Assembly: GCA_022819905.1 (NCBI GenBank)
Contig: JAJEGJ010000104.1
Coordinates: 124,001-188,000, forward strand
Direction: 5' to 3'
Origin: Alphaproteobacteria bacterium
GTDB taxonomy: Bacteria > Pseudomonadota > Alphaproteobacteria > TMED109
DNA length: 64,000 bases
The notes under the pieces were generated by a model that had not been told where the DNA came from, searched no databases, and worked only from the letters and a program-made list of their open reading frames with translations. Positions 1 to 8,402 of this stretch are shown one piece after another. Position numbers and translations under genes: made by a program. Within the stretch, counting starts at the first letter, position 1; every line of letters starts with the position of its first letter.

Positions 1-944
1 TGGAGGATCAGGTCGATGATGTCGTAGCCGTCGAAGTTGCCGGTGTGTCCGAGGAACGTCTTCGGGTCGGTGTCGTGCTGGTCGGCATTGACCACGAAGG
101 AAAGCGTATGAGGGTCATGCGTCCAGCCCGTGAACGCGCGGGCCGCTTCTCGAATGTCGGCTTCCGTGTAGTTGCCCGGGCCCAGCGTGAAGAGCTCGAG
201 GATTTCGCGGGCGAAGTTCTCGTTTGGATTGCCCCGCACGTTCTGTCCGGCGTCCAGGTACACCAGCATCGCCGGGTCGGTGGCGACGCCGCGAAGCAGG
301 TCCCGCAGGGATCCCTTGCCCTTGGCGTGGAACAGCTCGAGCTGCTGCAGCATCTTCCGGTAGTCACGGACCTTGACATTGCCGGTGGCGAAATGCCCGT
401 GCCAGAACAGTGCGAGTTTTTCCTGCAACGGTCGCTCGGTCAGCACCATGCGCTCACCCCACCACCGTGACAGTCGCCTGATTTCCAGGCGGTCGGCATT
501 CAGGATGTAGAAAAACGCATTCACGACCGGCTGCAGCGGCCGTGATCCGCCGGGTTTGATCATCACGCCCAAGGTCTCACCGTCACGACGGGCGTCGCGC
601 ACCGCCTGTGCACGGCTTCGCGGCACTTCGATCATGCCCGCCCGAAAGATGTCGGAATGGTCGAAATCCTGCAGGCGGTCGTTTGGCACGCGTTCCCAAT
701 CGATCAGGAACGAGACTGCGTCTTCCGGGCTCAGCGCTGCCAGGCGTGCCACATCTTCGGGGGTGCCGCCGAATCCCGCCCGCTCCAGCAGGTGAGCGGC
801 GTGCTCGTAGCTCCACTCCGACGCTGTAATCGGAGCGAGATCCCCCTCCCACTGAGTCATGGCTGTGCGGTCGCCGGCACTTCCGGTCACAGCGATCGCC
901 ATCACCCCAAGGATTGGCGCAAAGGCCAAGAATATTCGCGTCAT
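1..944 (-). CDS. DUF1800 family protein (N-terminal part; runs off the left edge)
   Basis: The reading frame is open from the start codon to the window edge, so the C-terminal part is missing. The protein opens with a hydrophobic signal-like stretch (TRIFLAFAPILGVMAIAVTG). It continues with hallmarks of DUF1800: LLERAGFGGTPEDVARLA near residue 50, then SRWWGERMVLTERPLQEKL, FWHGHFATG and NPNENFAREILELFTLG. DUF1800 proteins are large exported proteins usually paired with a DUF1501 gene; their biochemical role is not established. The start at 944 has AGGGAA about 9 bases upstream. An ATG three codons earlier (953) sits too close to that site. The DUF1501 partner, if present, would lie outside the window. 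Confidence 0.88.
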   Translation of the reverse strand, partial: MTRIFLAFAPILGVMAIAVTGSAGDRTAMTQWEGDLAPITASEWSYEHAAHLLERAGFGGTPEDVARLAALSPEDAVSFLIDWERVPNDRLQDFDHSDIFRAGMIEVPRSRAQAVRDARRDGETLGVMIKPGGSRPLQPVVNAFFYILNADRLEIRRLSRWWGERMVLTERPLQEKLALFWHGHFATGNVKVRDYRKMLQQLELFHAKGKGSLRDLLRGVATDPAMLVYLDAGQNVRGNPNENFAREILELFTLGPGNYTEADIREAARAFTGWTHDPHTLSFVVNADQHDTDPKTFLGHTGNFDGYDIIDLIL

Positions 945-1186
945 GATGCCCATTTCCCTGGAAGAGCTTCCGTGCAGACTATAGCAGCCGCAATAGAGCC
1001 GAGACGGCGCTGCGATCGCGGTGATCGACGTACGAAGGGGCGGAACGAACTCGAACACGCTGATGATCCCGGCCGGGCGGCTGTTGGGCGTACGGTTCGG
1101 TGGGTTCCGTCCAGGTTCGTCTCGCTCACCGATCGCCTGTCCCGCCACACTCGCGTGCCGCCTGGACCGAGTACAGGAGACGTCGG

Positions 1187-1546
1187 TTGGACATCAGACG
1201 CGTTGTTCCGAACATCACGTCCGATCGCCTCGAGGAAAGCCGGGCGTTCTATACGGAATTCCTCGGCTTCGAGGTTGCAATGGACCTGGACTGGATCATG
1301 ACGCTCGCATCACCGAGCCCGCCGGCCGCCCAGGTCAGCCTGCTGCGGGGCACCCGGTCGGACGCCGGGCACGACGGGATGAGCATGTCCGTCGAGGTCG
1401 CGGACGTTGACAAAGTCTACGCTGACGCGGTGTCACGAGGCATTCGGATTGCGTATCCGTTGACGGACGAACCATGGGGAGTCCGCCGCTTCCAGGTCAA
1501 CGATCCGAACGGCGTACTCATCAACATCCTGAGCCATACCGGGTGA
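1187..1546 (+). CDS. VOC-fold (glyoxalase/bleomycin-resistance-like) protein
   Basis: A 119-residue single-domain protein of the vicinal oxygen chelate superfamily. It starts with RRVVPNITSDRLEESRAFYT, the usual first beta-alpha unit, followed by EFLGFEVAMDLDW. It ends with RRFQVNDPNGVLINIL, the usual C-terminal DPNG-x-LI-x-I element. The start is a TTG with ACAGGAGA six bases upstream; the frame is open further upstream but has no ribosome site there. VOC proteins may be dioxygenases, glyoxalases, epimerases or antibiotic-binding proteins, and nothing here settles which. It stands alone between the DUF1800 gene and the Zur-like regulator. Confidence 0.8.
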   Translation: MDIRRVVPNITSDRLEESRAFYTEFLGFEVAMDLDWIMTLASPSPPAAQVSLLRGTRSDAGHDGMSMSVEVADVDKVYADAVSRGIRIAYPLTDEPWGVRRFQVNDPNGVLINILSHTG

Positions 1547-1772
1547 CATCCTCCGGGAGGAGGCATTGTCGCCCGGCATTGCCGGCTGAGGGCATCCCGT
1601 CGTTCGCGGTAGTCGGAGATTTTCCGGCAGCTTGCGCGGTGTTCGCTGGTCGAGAACGGCGCCGCTGCCTGCTTCCCGGAGGCAGCGCCTTGCTTGCGGG
1701 AGACTGGTGTAGTCTTGTTACGAATCGCCATAATTTCGGTGCAACTGGTCACTCGTTGGGCTAGGGAAACAC

Positions 1773-2267
1773 ATGACAACGCTGTCGTCTCTGTTCCCGG
1801 CCCCGCGGCATGATCACAGTGAGTGCATAGCGACTGGCCTCGCCCGGGCCGAGGAAATATGCCAGGACCGACAGGAACGGCTCACCGAGAACCGTCGGCA
1901 AGTGCTCGAACTCTTGCTGGCGGAACACCGCTCGGCCGGGGCCTACGACATCCTGGAGCGGTTCGACTGGAAGGGCCGCAAGCCGGCGCCGGTGCAAATC
2001 TACCGTGCGCTGTCCTTCCTCGAGACCATGGGTCTCGTGCATCGGGTCGCAAGTCAAAACGCCTATGTCGCTTGCAGCAGCAGGGGCGAGGGGCACGGCA
2101 CATTCCTGCTGGTGTGTGAGCAGTGTCGGATGGTTGCCGAGCCGAGCGCTGCCGGATTGAGTCGTGCCGTGAAGGAGCTGGCCGACGATTCCGGCTTTGA
2201 GCCCCGCGCGCACATGCTTGAGGTCATCGGCCGGTGTCCGGATTGTGTTGCGACTGGGGATGCCTGA
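1773..2267 (+). CDS. zur: Fur-family transcriptional regulator, Zur type
   Basis: A 164-residue Fur-superfamily repressor. A winged-helix DNA-binding domain occupies about residues 30-95 (LTENRRQVLELLLAEHR, YRALSFLETMGLVHRV). The C-terminal half carries two paired cysteine motifs, CEQC at 115-118 and CPDC at 155-158. These form the structural zinc site in this family. His108 and His147 are candidate sensory ligands. Zur assignment rather than Fur rests on the short Zur-like C-terminus and on the convergent operon next door, which encodes a ZrgA-like zinc system. The N-terminus has an extra His-rich bit (HDH at 13-15). It probably represses zinc-uptake genes when zinc is sufficient. Confidence 0.85.
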   Translation: MTTLSSLFPAPRHDHSECIATGLARAEEICQDRQERLTENRRQVLELLLAEHRSAGAYDILERFDWKGRKPAPVQIYRALSFLETMGLVHRVASQNAYVACSSRGEGHGTFLLVCEQCRMVAEPSAAGLSRAVKELADDSGFEPRAHMLEVIGRCPDCVATGDA

Positions 2268-2447
2268 GACGGTTCAGCTGGGCCTGATGCCGTTGCTGAT
2301 CGGTTGCACGGGCGTGCTACGGAAACGCATGCCGAATTCGGTCTGAACCTCGGAACAGCCCCCCTGATCGCCCGGTCTGGCAGTCCAGGCGTCGGTCAGG
2401 TTGCGAACCGCAAACGGGGACAGAAGACTCCTTCCCATCGCATGCCC

Positions 2448-2472
2448 GCCGTCTGCCCGGGCGGCAGGCGGC
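2448..2472. terminator. Hairpin between convergent zur and the zinc operon
   Basis: A 10-bp stem (GCCGTCTGCC pairing with GGCAGGCGGC, one G-T pair) with a 5-base loop lies in the 218-base gap between the zur stop and the stop of the DUF3299 gene. There is no clear T tract on either side. It fits a shared, bidirectional 3' end but is not a canonical intrinsic terminator. Confidence 0.4.
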
Positions 2473-2485
2473 TCGCCGCGTCGCG

Positions 2486-3049
2486 TCAGTAGAGCTCGAT
2501 GTTCATCGCCTCCATGGTGTAGCCGGCGTCGCCAACTTCGTTGAGGTGTGCCTGCGTGGTGATCACACCGGTGACCCATACCGGTTTGAATACGTTGGTC
2601 ATCGGGTAAGAGTCCTTGGTCGTCACATAGACGATTTGGTTCGCGGGCGGTGGGGGCACATGAATGCACGCGCCGAAGTACGGGACGAGCAGGAACTCCC
2701 AGATCGCCATGTGCTCGAATTCGAGAGGCACCATGTACCCGGGAATCCGGATCTGCTGGCCATCGAGTTCCGTGACAACCGGCGCCGAGCGGGCCGCTTC
2801 GCGATAGGCTTCAAGCAGCTCCAGGGCTCGTTCGCTCCCGTCGGAAAGGTCTTGCAAGTCCTCGCCGCCCAGGGATTCGAGGTCGCCTCGCGGATCCCAG
2901 CCACTTGGAATGAGGTCCTCCCATCCGAGTTCCCGCGCCGCATCCGGCGCTGCCGCGACAGGGCTGCTCGACGCCAGCGTAGCGCAGAGAGCGGCCGCGG
3001 CCACGGTCGCCGGCAGTGCCCAAGTTTTGCGGGCCTGTCTTGTCAACAT
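2486..3049 (-). CDS. DUF3299 periplasmic protein of a zinc-linked ABC system
   Basis: A 187-residue secreted protein. The N-terminus is a signal peptide (LPATVAAAALCATLASSSP, cleavage likely at VAAA|P). The mature part contains the DUF3299 core: RIPGYMVPLEFEH, LLVPYFGACIHVPPPPANQI and VFKPVWVTGVI. In Vibrio cholerae a protein of this family belongs to the zinc-regulated ZrgABCDE locus. The ATG lies two bases after the permease stop, with GAGGA just before it, so translation is probably coupled. It is the last gene of the operon DUF2796-ATPase-permease-DUF3299. Its molecular role (metal carrier or assembly factor) is unknown. Confidence 0.82.
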   Translation of the reverse strand: MLTRQARKTWALPATVAAAALCATLASSSPVAAAPDAARELGWEDLIPSGWDPRGDLESLGGEDLQDLSDGSERALELLEAYREAARSAPVVTELDGQQIRIPGYMVPLEFEHMAIWEFLLVPYFGACIHVPPPPANQIVYVTTKDSYPMTNVFKPVWVTGVITTQAHLNEVGDAGYTMEAMNIELY

Positions 3050-3051
3050 GG

Positions 3052-4305
3052 TCAAATCCTCATCGAAAGGCCGTCGGCGAGCGACAGCCGGTAGGCGCGG
3101 ATCGCTGGAACGGCGCCGGCTGCGGTGCCCGCCGCGACGACAGCGGCGATGATCCACCAGTCCCCCGGCCCAGGTAGCGCAATCGGCAAGTGCAGGCCGA
3201 ACTCGCGTGCGACGATCGGTTGCCCGACCAGCAGCGCGACGTAGAGCAGTACCACGCCAGCGGCCGCTCCAGCCAGAGCAAACACCATCGCCTCGCTCAT
3301 GAACAGCGCGAACACATGCAAGGGCCTGGCTCCGACGGATCGGAGCACCGCCATTTCCCGTCGTCGCGCTTCAAGGCTTGAGAGAATGACGGTCAGCATC
3401 CCTAGCAGCCCGGTCGCTACCACCATGGCGGAAACAAAGCGAAGCAGGTTCTCGGCGACGCTCATCAGGTCCCACAACTCCTGCAGGGCGACGCCGGGAA
3501 TGATCGCTAGGACCGGCTCTTCGCTGTACTCGTTGATTCTACGCTGAACGTCGAAGATGGCGATCTTGCGATCGAGCCCTACCAGAAAGGCGGTGATCGT
3601 CTTCGGCGTGAGATCCATGCCGCGCGCCTCATCAGCCGTGATCGCGAGGCCGGGCATCGGCGTTCCAGCCCTCCAGTCGACGTGCATTGCGGTGAAGCCT
3701 TCCACGCTGACATGCACGGTGCGATCGACCGGGGTGCCGGTCGGCCGGAGAATCCCGGCCACGCGAAACGGTTTGTCGTCGTGGTCCACGAAGCTCACGT
3801 CGCCCGCACCGTGGGAGACGATGATCTTGTCACCGAGCGCATAACCCAGCCGGTTCGCGACTTCCGCTCCGAGCACTGCATCGAAGACGTCGACGAACGG
3901 TCCGCCGCTGTCGAATTGGAGGGTTTCGGTGCGGGCGTACCGATAGTGCTCGAAATAGGCGCCCGACGTTCCCATCACCCGGAAGCCGCGGTGCGAGTCC
4001 CCGAGCGAAATCGGTACCGTCCAAAGGACCCGGGGGAAGTTCCCGATGTCCTGGTAGGTCTCCCAGGAGATGTTGTTCGTGGCGTTGCCGATGCGAAAGA
4101 CCGAGTAGAGAAGCAGCTGGATGGCGCCGCTGCGGGCCCCGACGACCAGGTCGGTGCCGGAAATGGTATTGGCGAAGGCGCCGCGAGCGTCGCGGCGCAC
4201 TTTCTCCACACCCAGCAGCATGGCGACACTGATCGCGATTGCGAGCAGGGTCAGCCCCGCTGTAACGCGACGGCTGAGTACGCTCAACAGTGCGAGTCGG
4301 AGCAT
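3052..4305 (-). CDS. FtsX/MacB-type ABC transporter permease
   Basis: A 417-residue inner-membrane permease of the FtsX/MacB/LolCE class. One transmembrane helix follows the N-terminus (VTAGLTLLAIAISVAMLLGV), then a large periplasmic domain, then three C-terminal helices within the FtsX domain. That domain is recognisable by SSLEARRREMAVLRSVGARP and ends in AIRAYRLSLADGLSMRI. The ATG at 4305 gives a typical N-terminus; in-frame TTG (4350) and GTG (4311) starts are possible. It sits between the ATPase and DUF3299 genes. Such permeases do not import by the classical route; they move lipoproteins or couple ATP use to periplasmic work. In ZrgABCDE-like loci the mechanism is unresolved. Confidence 0.85.
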   Translation of the reverse strand: MLRLALLSVLSRRVTAGLTLLAIAISVAMLLGVEKVRRDARGAFANTISGTDLVVGARSGAIQLLLYSVFRIGNATNNISWETYQDIGNFPRVLWTVPISLGDSHRGFRVMGTSGAYFEHYRYARTETLQFDSGGPFVDVFDAVLGAEVANRLGYALGDKIIVSHGAGDVSFVDHDDKPFRVAGILRPTGTPVDRTVHVSVEGFTAMHVDWRAGTPMPGLAITADEARGMDLTPKTITAFLVGLDRKIAIFDVQRRINEYSEEPVLAIIPGVALQELWDLMSVAENLLRFVSAMVVATGLLGMLTVILSSLEARRREMAVLRSVGARPLHVFALFMSEAMVFALAGAAAGVVLLYVALLVGQPIVAREFGLHLPIALPGPGDWWIIAAVVAAGTAAGAVPAIRAYRLSLADGLSMRI

Positions 4306-4453
4306 TGCCACCGGTCGTCCTAGGCCGGGGAACTCATCACTTCGCCACAACCTCCACGGGTGCAGGCGGCCGGCCGACCGCCGGGCATGCCCGGTCCCGA
4401 GATCGGCTGCGCGTTCCCCGTTTGGGTGCCGAAGAGCGATGCACGGCAGCCGT

Positions 4454-5167
4454 TCAAGGCGTTTGGCCGGGCATGCCGGTGCCGTTCCGGTTCAGTTCGC
4501 CGAGTGAGATCCGGCGGTCGAACAGCGCGCCCAGACGCGTATCGTGGCTCGCGAACAAGAGTGACGCCCCGGCCTCGTCGCACTGCTCCGACAAGACCTC
4601 GAGAAAGCGCTTGCGGGCGCCCTCGTCGAGAGCGGAGGTAGGCTCGTCAGCCATGATCAGCTCTGGCGCTCCGATCAGTGCCCGCGCGATGGCGACGCGC
4701 TGTTGCTGACCGATGCTGAGTTCGGTCACTGGGCGCCCCAGCAGTTCGACTGGTTCCAGCCCGAGGCGGACCAGAAGGCGTCGGGCCTCCGCCTCGGGCG
4801 ATCCGGATCGCGTCTGGGCCCGCTCGAAGCGTCGGTGGGAGAAGCGGCAAGGCAGCACGACATTGTCCATCATCGATAGGTAAGGCACCAGATTGAACAT
4901 CTGGAACACGAAACCTATGTGGTCGGCCCGGAACCTGTCCCGCCGGGCCGCCGGCATCTGGGAAATGTCTGCTTGAAGAACCCGTACCGTTCCCTCTCGC
5001 GGGCTTACGACCCCGCCCAGCAGGCTGAACAACGTGCTCTTGCCGCTGCCACTCGGGCCTTCGATGAATACGCGCTCACCTGCGGCGATTTCCAGCCGCG
5101 TGATGTCGAGGATGTCTCGCCGGCCGGTCTTCCAGGCAAATCGTACGCGGTCAATCTCGACGATCAT
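4454..5167 (-). CDS. ABC transporter ATPase, LolD/MacB type (zinc-linked operon)
   Basis: A 237-residue ATP-binding subunit, matching the FtsX-like permease downstream. Walker A is GPSGSGKST, the Q-loop region is HIGFVFQMFNLVPYLSMMDN, and Walker B is LIMADEPTSALD. The signature motif reads SIGQQQR, a departure from LSGGQQQR also met in some LolD relatives. The ATG at 5167 has GGAG five bases away; a GTG at 5191 would add eight residues. About 150 bases separate it from the permease start and about 240 from the upstream DUF2796 gene, so the operon is looser than most here. Confidence 0.86.
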   Translation of the reverse strand: MIVEIDRVRFAWKTGRRDILDITRLEIAAGERVFIEGPSGSGKSTLFSLLGGVVSPREGTVRVLQADISQMPAARRDRFRADHIGFVFQMFNLVPYLSMMDNVVLPCRFSHRRFERAQTRSGSPEAEARRLLVRLGLEPVELLGRPVTELSIGQQQRVAIARALIGAPELIMADEPTSALDEGARKRFLEVLSEQCDEAGASLLFASHDTRLGALFDRRISLGELNRNGTGMPGQTP

Positions 5168-5433
5168 CCTTGGCTCCGCTTTCGCACTCACACCAACGAC
5201 CTCAGGCCGGATTCACCAAATCGACTCTGCCGCCGGTTCCCACCGCGCCGGGGCCGAGGCTCCATGATGATTATTTCGACGCGCTCGGCGAGCCTGTCGC
5301 GGCCGCGCGCGTGACCGCGACAACGTACTCCAACCGGTTGTATCGACCCGAGAACATGGGAATCGCCGCCGACGATGACGGCGACGGCTAGACGTGCCGA
5401 ATGTCCTCAGGGTCGCGTTCAGGCATCGCCCCC

Positions 5434-6075
5434 TCAGGGTGACAGCGCGACGGCGGTCGAGCCGGGGTGCAGATCGGTTGCCGACTGCGCAGTTGGCGTT
5501 ACCACGCGCACGCTGATCTCTTCAACGTCGTGCAAGTACTCGAACAGGCGAACGTCGACCTGGCTGAGCCGCTCAGGCGCACCACAGCGGAAACGATAGG
5601 TTGCCTGAAGCTCTGAATGCTCCTCCTCGCCGGCAGCCGTCTCACTCCCTTCGTCCTCATGCTCTGCATTCTCGTCCTCGTCCGCTTCGTGGTCGCCTTC
5701 GTCACGAAGGTCGTCGTCGGACAAACTGACGATATCGGCGGCGGCCACTTCGACGGCGCAGTCTGCATCTGCGGATAGCGCGAACAGCGAGGCCCCGTCC
5801 CGGAGGGGTCCGAGCGCCCGCCGCACGGCTTCGTGCTCGGCATCGTCTCGCGGAGCGTGCTCAAATCCGACAACGTTCACGGTGGGAATACGAAGCTCGA
5901 TCAACGCCTGATCGCCTTCCACGACGATATCGAGCGTTCCGTGTCCGTGCGCATGGGCATCGTGCTCGCGATGCTCGTGTTCCGCTGCCAGTGCGACAGG
6001 CGCAAGGAAGATGGGAACGGATGCCGCGGCTAGCCGCCAGCCGCGGAAGGGATGTCGTTTCTGAATGGATATCAC
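5434..6075 (-). CDS. DUF2796 (ZrgA-like) histidine-rich periplasmic zinc-binding protein
   Basis: A 213-residue exported protein. After a signal peptide (cleavage near ALA|AEHEH, residue 30) comes a histidine-rich stretch (EHEHREHDAHAHGHG, residues 32-46), a typical zinc-binding feature. The fold continues with TLDIVVEGDQALIELRIP and VVGFEHAPRDDAE. There is a strongly acidic, histidine-studded insert near residues 117-158 and a core ending in a beta-rich segment with VDVRLFEYLHDVE. DUF2796 is the family of V. cholerae ZrgA. The start is a GTG with GGAGAAG upstream. It leads the operon, so control by the neighbouring Zur-like regulator is a strong inference. Confidence 0.87.
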   Translation of the reverse strand: MISIQKRHPFRGWRLAAASVPIFLAPVALAAEHEHREHDAHAHGHGTLDIVVEGDQALIELRIPTVNVVGFEHAPRDDAEHEAVRRALGPLRDGASLFALSADADCAVEVAAADIVSLSDDDLRDEGDHEADEDENAEHEDEGSETAAGEEEHSELQATYRFRCGAPERLSQVDVRLFEYLHDVEEISVRVVTPTAQSATDLHPGSTAVALSP

Positions 6076-6443
6076 TTGGTCTTCTCCACATTCAGGCTGA
6101 TGAATCGACTCCAGCTTTCATGGAGGAACGATATAGTATTACACCGTGCGGGCGGTGCCCACCACGCAGCTCGCAGACGGACATGTGGCGCACGGCGGCC
6201 GGGTCGGAGACGCGAAACCTGGACTTCGGTGCCGCTCGATCGCGACGGTTTGGCGGTCCGCCATCTGCCGCCGTGGGCGGCAACACCGTCGAAACGGCAT
6301 GCAGGCATGAGGAGGCGGAGTTGGGTTTGTGCGGGTCCGAGCGCCGGGCTGACTCGGCGACCTCCGCGACTTCCGGCGTGTCGTCGTTGACCGGCTTGGC
6401 CGCAGTCCTCGCAGCGCAGTAACATTCGCGTTCGCCCTAGCGG
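6076..6443. other. Divergent intergenic region of zinc operon and ABC-2 exporter
   Basis: A 368-base gap between the leftward DUF2796 gene and the rightward ABC ATPase gene. It must contain the promoter of the zinc operon. An AT-rich imperfect palindrome, GATATAGTATTAC at about 6130-6142, stands out in otherwise GC-rich DNA and overlaps a possible leftward -10 (TACTAT on the minus strand). It is a candidate Zur operator, though its spacing does not match the usual alphaproteobacterial Zur box. A short hairpin (TGCCGCC/GGCGGCA) lies near 6265. I see no convincing gene. Confidence 0.4.
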
Positions 6444-7214
6444 TTGGCGCTGGCTGCGGAGCAACGTTTGGAGACATACCTGGAAGCCGAGGGGCTTACG
6501 AAGTACTTCGATGGTGTTGCGGCCGTCGAGGACGTCTCCTTCGTCATCCGCAGGAAGGAGATTTTTGGGCTCCTCGGACCGAACGGGGCTGGCAAGACCA
6601 CCACCATCCGCATGCTCTCGACCGTCCTCGCCCCCGACGCGGGCGACGTCTGCGTCGGGGGGCACTCGGTCGTCCGCGAGGGAGACGAGGTTCGCAAGCG
6701 GATCGGCATCTGTCCACAGGAGTTGGCGCTCTATCCCGAACTCTCCGCCGTCGACAACCTCGTGTTCTTCGGCCGGATGGCCGGTCTTTCCGGTCGCGAG
6801 GCAACAGCGCGTGCACGCGCCGTGCTTGCGGGCGTGGGCCTCGAAGCCCGCGGAAACGAGGTGGTCAAGAAGTACTCGGGCGGAATGCAGCGCCGTGTCA
6901 ACATCGGGATCGCGCTCATGAATCGGCCGGAGCTGCTCTTTCTCGACGAGCCGACGGTCGGGATCGATCCGCAGTCGCGAAACCACATCTTCGAAACGGT
7001 CCTCGCCCTCCGTGCGGAGGGCACGACCGTGCTCTACACCACGCACTACATGGAAGAGGCGGACCGGCTCTGCGATCGGATCGGCGTCATGGACCGGGGT
7101 CGCATCGTTGCCGTGGACACCCCGGCAGAACTCAAGCGGCAAGTCGGCGATCCCGACCAAACGACGCTGGAGGAGGTCTTCCTCCATCTCACCGGTCGAA
7201 GCCTCCGCGACTAG
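6444..7214 (+). CDS. ABC-2 type transporter ATPase
   Basis: A 256-residue ATP-binding protein of the DrrA/NatA/CcmA-like exporter class. It has Walker [11 protein letters not shown], signature YSGGMQRR and Walker B LLFLDEPTVGIDP. The switch histidine lies in VLYTTHYMEEADRLC, and the C-terminus TTLEEVFLHLTGR is typical of this class. The first possible start is a TTG at 6444; a TTG at 6468 has GCGGAG six bases upstream and is equally plausible. Two ABC-2 permease genes follow at once, so all three form one exporter. Substrate is unknown; drugs, lipids and polysaccharides are all known for the class. Confidence 0.9.
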   Translation: MALAAEQRLETYLEAEGLTKYFDGVAAVEDVSFVIRRKEIFGLLGPNGAGKTTTIRMLSTVLAPDAGDVCVGGHSVVREGDEVRKRIGICPQELALYPELSAVDNLVFFGRMAGLSGREATARARAVLAGVGLEARGNEVVKKYSGGMQRRVNIGIALMNRPELLFLDEPTVGIDPQSRNHIFETVLALRAEGTTVLYTTHYMEEADRLCDRIGVMDRGRIVAVDTPAELKRQVGDPDQTTLEEVFLHLTGRSLRD

Positions 7215-7221
7215 CGCCGGC

Positions 7222-8400
7222 ATGGGCCGCGCGTTCCATCTGGCTCGCTTCGAGCTCAGACGCTACCTCGCGCACCGGAGCGACCTTGCGTTTGGTATCG
7301 CCCTGCCGGTGGTCCTCTTCTCCCTCATGATGGTGGCGCTCGGGTCGGACGCAACGTTTCGCGGCGTCATGCACGTCGCGGATCTTGACGGCGGTTTCCT
7401 TGCGAACCGGATCCTCGAGCGGGTCGAACATGCTGGCGGCGTTGCTGTCCGCCGCTACACGCAGGATGAATTCGCTGACGCGCTCGAACGCACCGCCATC
7501 TCCACCGGATTCGTGATTCCGCCGGGATTTTCCGCAAGCGTCGAATCTGGCGCGCCAGCATCAATCATCGTCAAATCGCGCGGGTCCGGCAGCGACGAGG
7601 GTCGGTTCGTCACGGGGATCGTTCAGGGAGCCCTGCGTGCAGCAGCGTCCGAGATTGAGCTTCGGCGAGTCGCCGGCGCCCTGGCGGGTGAATCGGCGAA
7701 CGATGCAAGGCTCGATGAGGCGGTTCAGCGGGCGCTGGCCGGCGCTCCCACCCGCCCTCCTGTGGTCGTCGTGACGGAATCGATGCGGGTGCGCGAAGCG
7801 AGTCAGCTCGATCGTCTCCTCGCCGGCATCGTCGTCATGTTTCTCCTCTTCTCCGGCACTCTCGGTGCCCGAGCGCTCATCGAGGAGCGCCGGACCGGTA
7901 CTCTGGAGCGTCTCATGACCACGCGGCTCAGCGCCGGGGAACTCTTCGTCGGGAAACTCCTTGCGGGGATCGGTCGGATGGTACTCCAGTCCTTCGTCCT
8001 CCTCGGGCTTGCCTTCGCCGTCCTCGGGATGGCCGGGCCCGTCGTCTTCCTGCAGTGCTTGGTCCTAGCCATCGTTGTCGCGGCAGCGGTGACCGCGATC
8101 GGCCTGGTCATTGCCGCCGTCGCGCGCACGGAGGAGCAGGCCGCATTTTCTGCCGTCGTCCTGACAATGTTCATGAGCGTGTTCGGGGGCACGTTCCTCC
8201 CGACCAGCGGCACCGGATGGCTCGACGTGCTCGCCCGATTCACCCTGAACAAGTACGCCACGGACGCGTTCGTGGCGCTCTTCGGCGAGGCCGCGACCCT
8301 TGCCGACCAGGGCGCGGAACTCGTCATCCTCGGTGCGGTGGCGATACTCGGCCTCGCCGCGGCACGCAAGATGTTCCGCGTTTCGTCGTCCGCGGTCTAG
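7222..8400 (+). CDS. ABC-2 type transporter permease (first of two)
   Basis: A 392-residue membrane protein of the ABC-2 (YhgE/DrrB/LinH-like) fold. A first helix (LAFGIALPVVLFSLMMVAL) is followed by a periplasmic domain of about 200 residues. Five to six helices lie in the C-terminal half, with the conserved loop ARALIEERRTGTLERLMTTR, the ABC-2 coupling region. The ATG lies seven bases after the ATPase stop. It is paralogous in layout to the next gene; the pair probably forms a heterodimer. Confidence 0.87.
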   Translation: MGRAFHLARFELRRYLAHRSDLAFGIALPVVLFSLMMVALGSDATFRGVMHVADLDGGFLANRILERVEHAGGVAVRRYTQDEFADALERTAISTGFVIPPGFSASVESGAPASIIVKSRGSGSDEGRFVTGIVQGALRAAASEIELRRVAGALAGESANDARLDEAVQRALAGAPTRPPVVVVTESMRVREASQLDRLLAGIVVMFLLFSGTLGARALIEERRTGTLERLMTTRLSAGELFVGKLLAGIGRMVLQSFVLLGLAFAVLGMAGPVVFLQCLVLAIVVAAAVTAIGLVIAAVARTEEQAAFSAVVLTMFMSVFGGTFLPTSGTGWLDVLARFTLNKYATDAFVALFGEAATLADQGAELVILGAVAILGLAAARKMFRVSSSAV

Positions 8401-8402
8401 CA

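Noticed and set aside
5192-5433. Possible extra small gene between the DUF2796 and ATPase genes of the zinc operon
   Set aside because: Minus-strand frames there are short or arginine-rich with no start context or family resemblance; I treat it as a long spacer.
6072-7223. Long minus-strand open frame opposite the ABC-2 ATPase gene
   Set aside because: It mirrors a well-supported ATPase gene and encodes no recognisable domain; a product of high GC.
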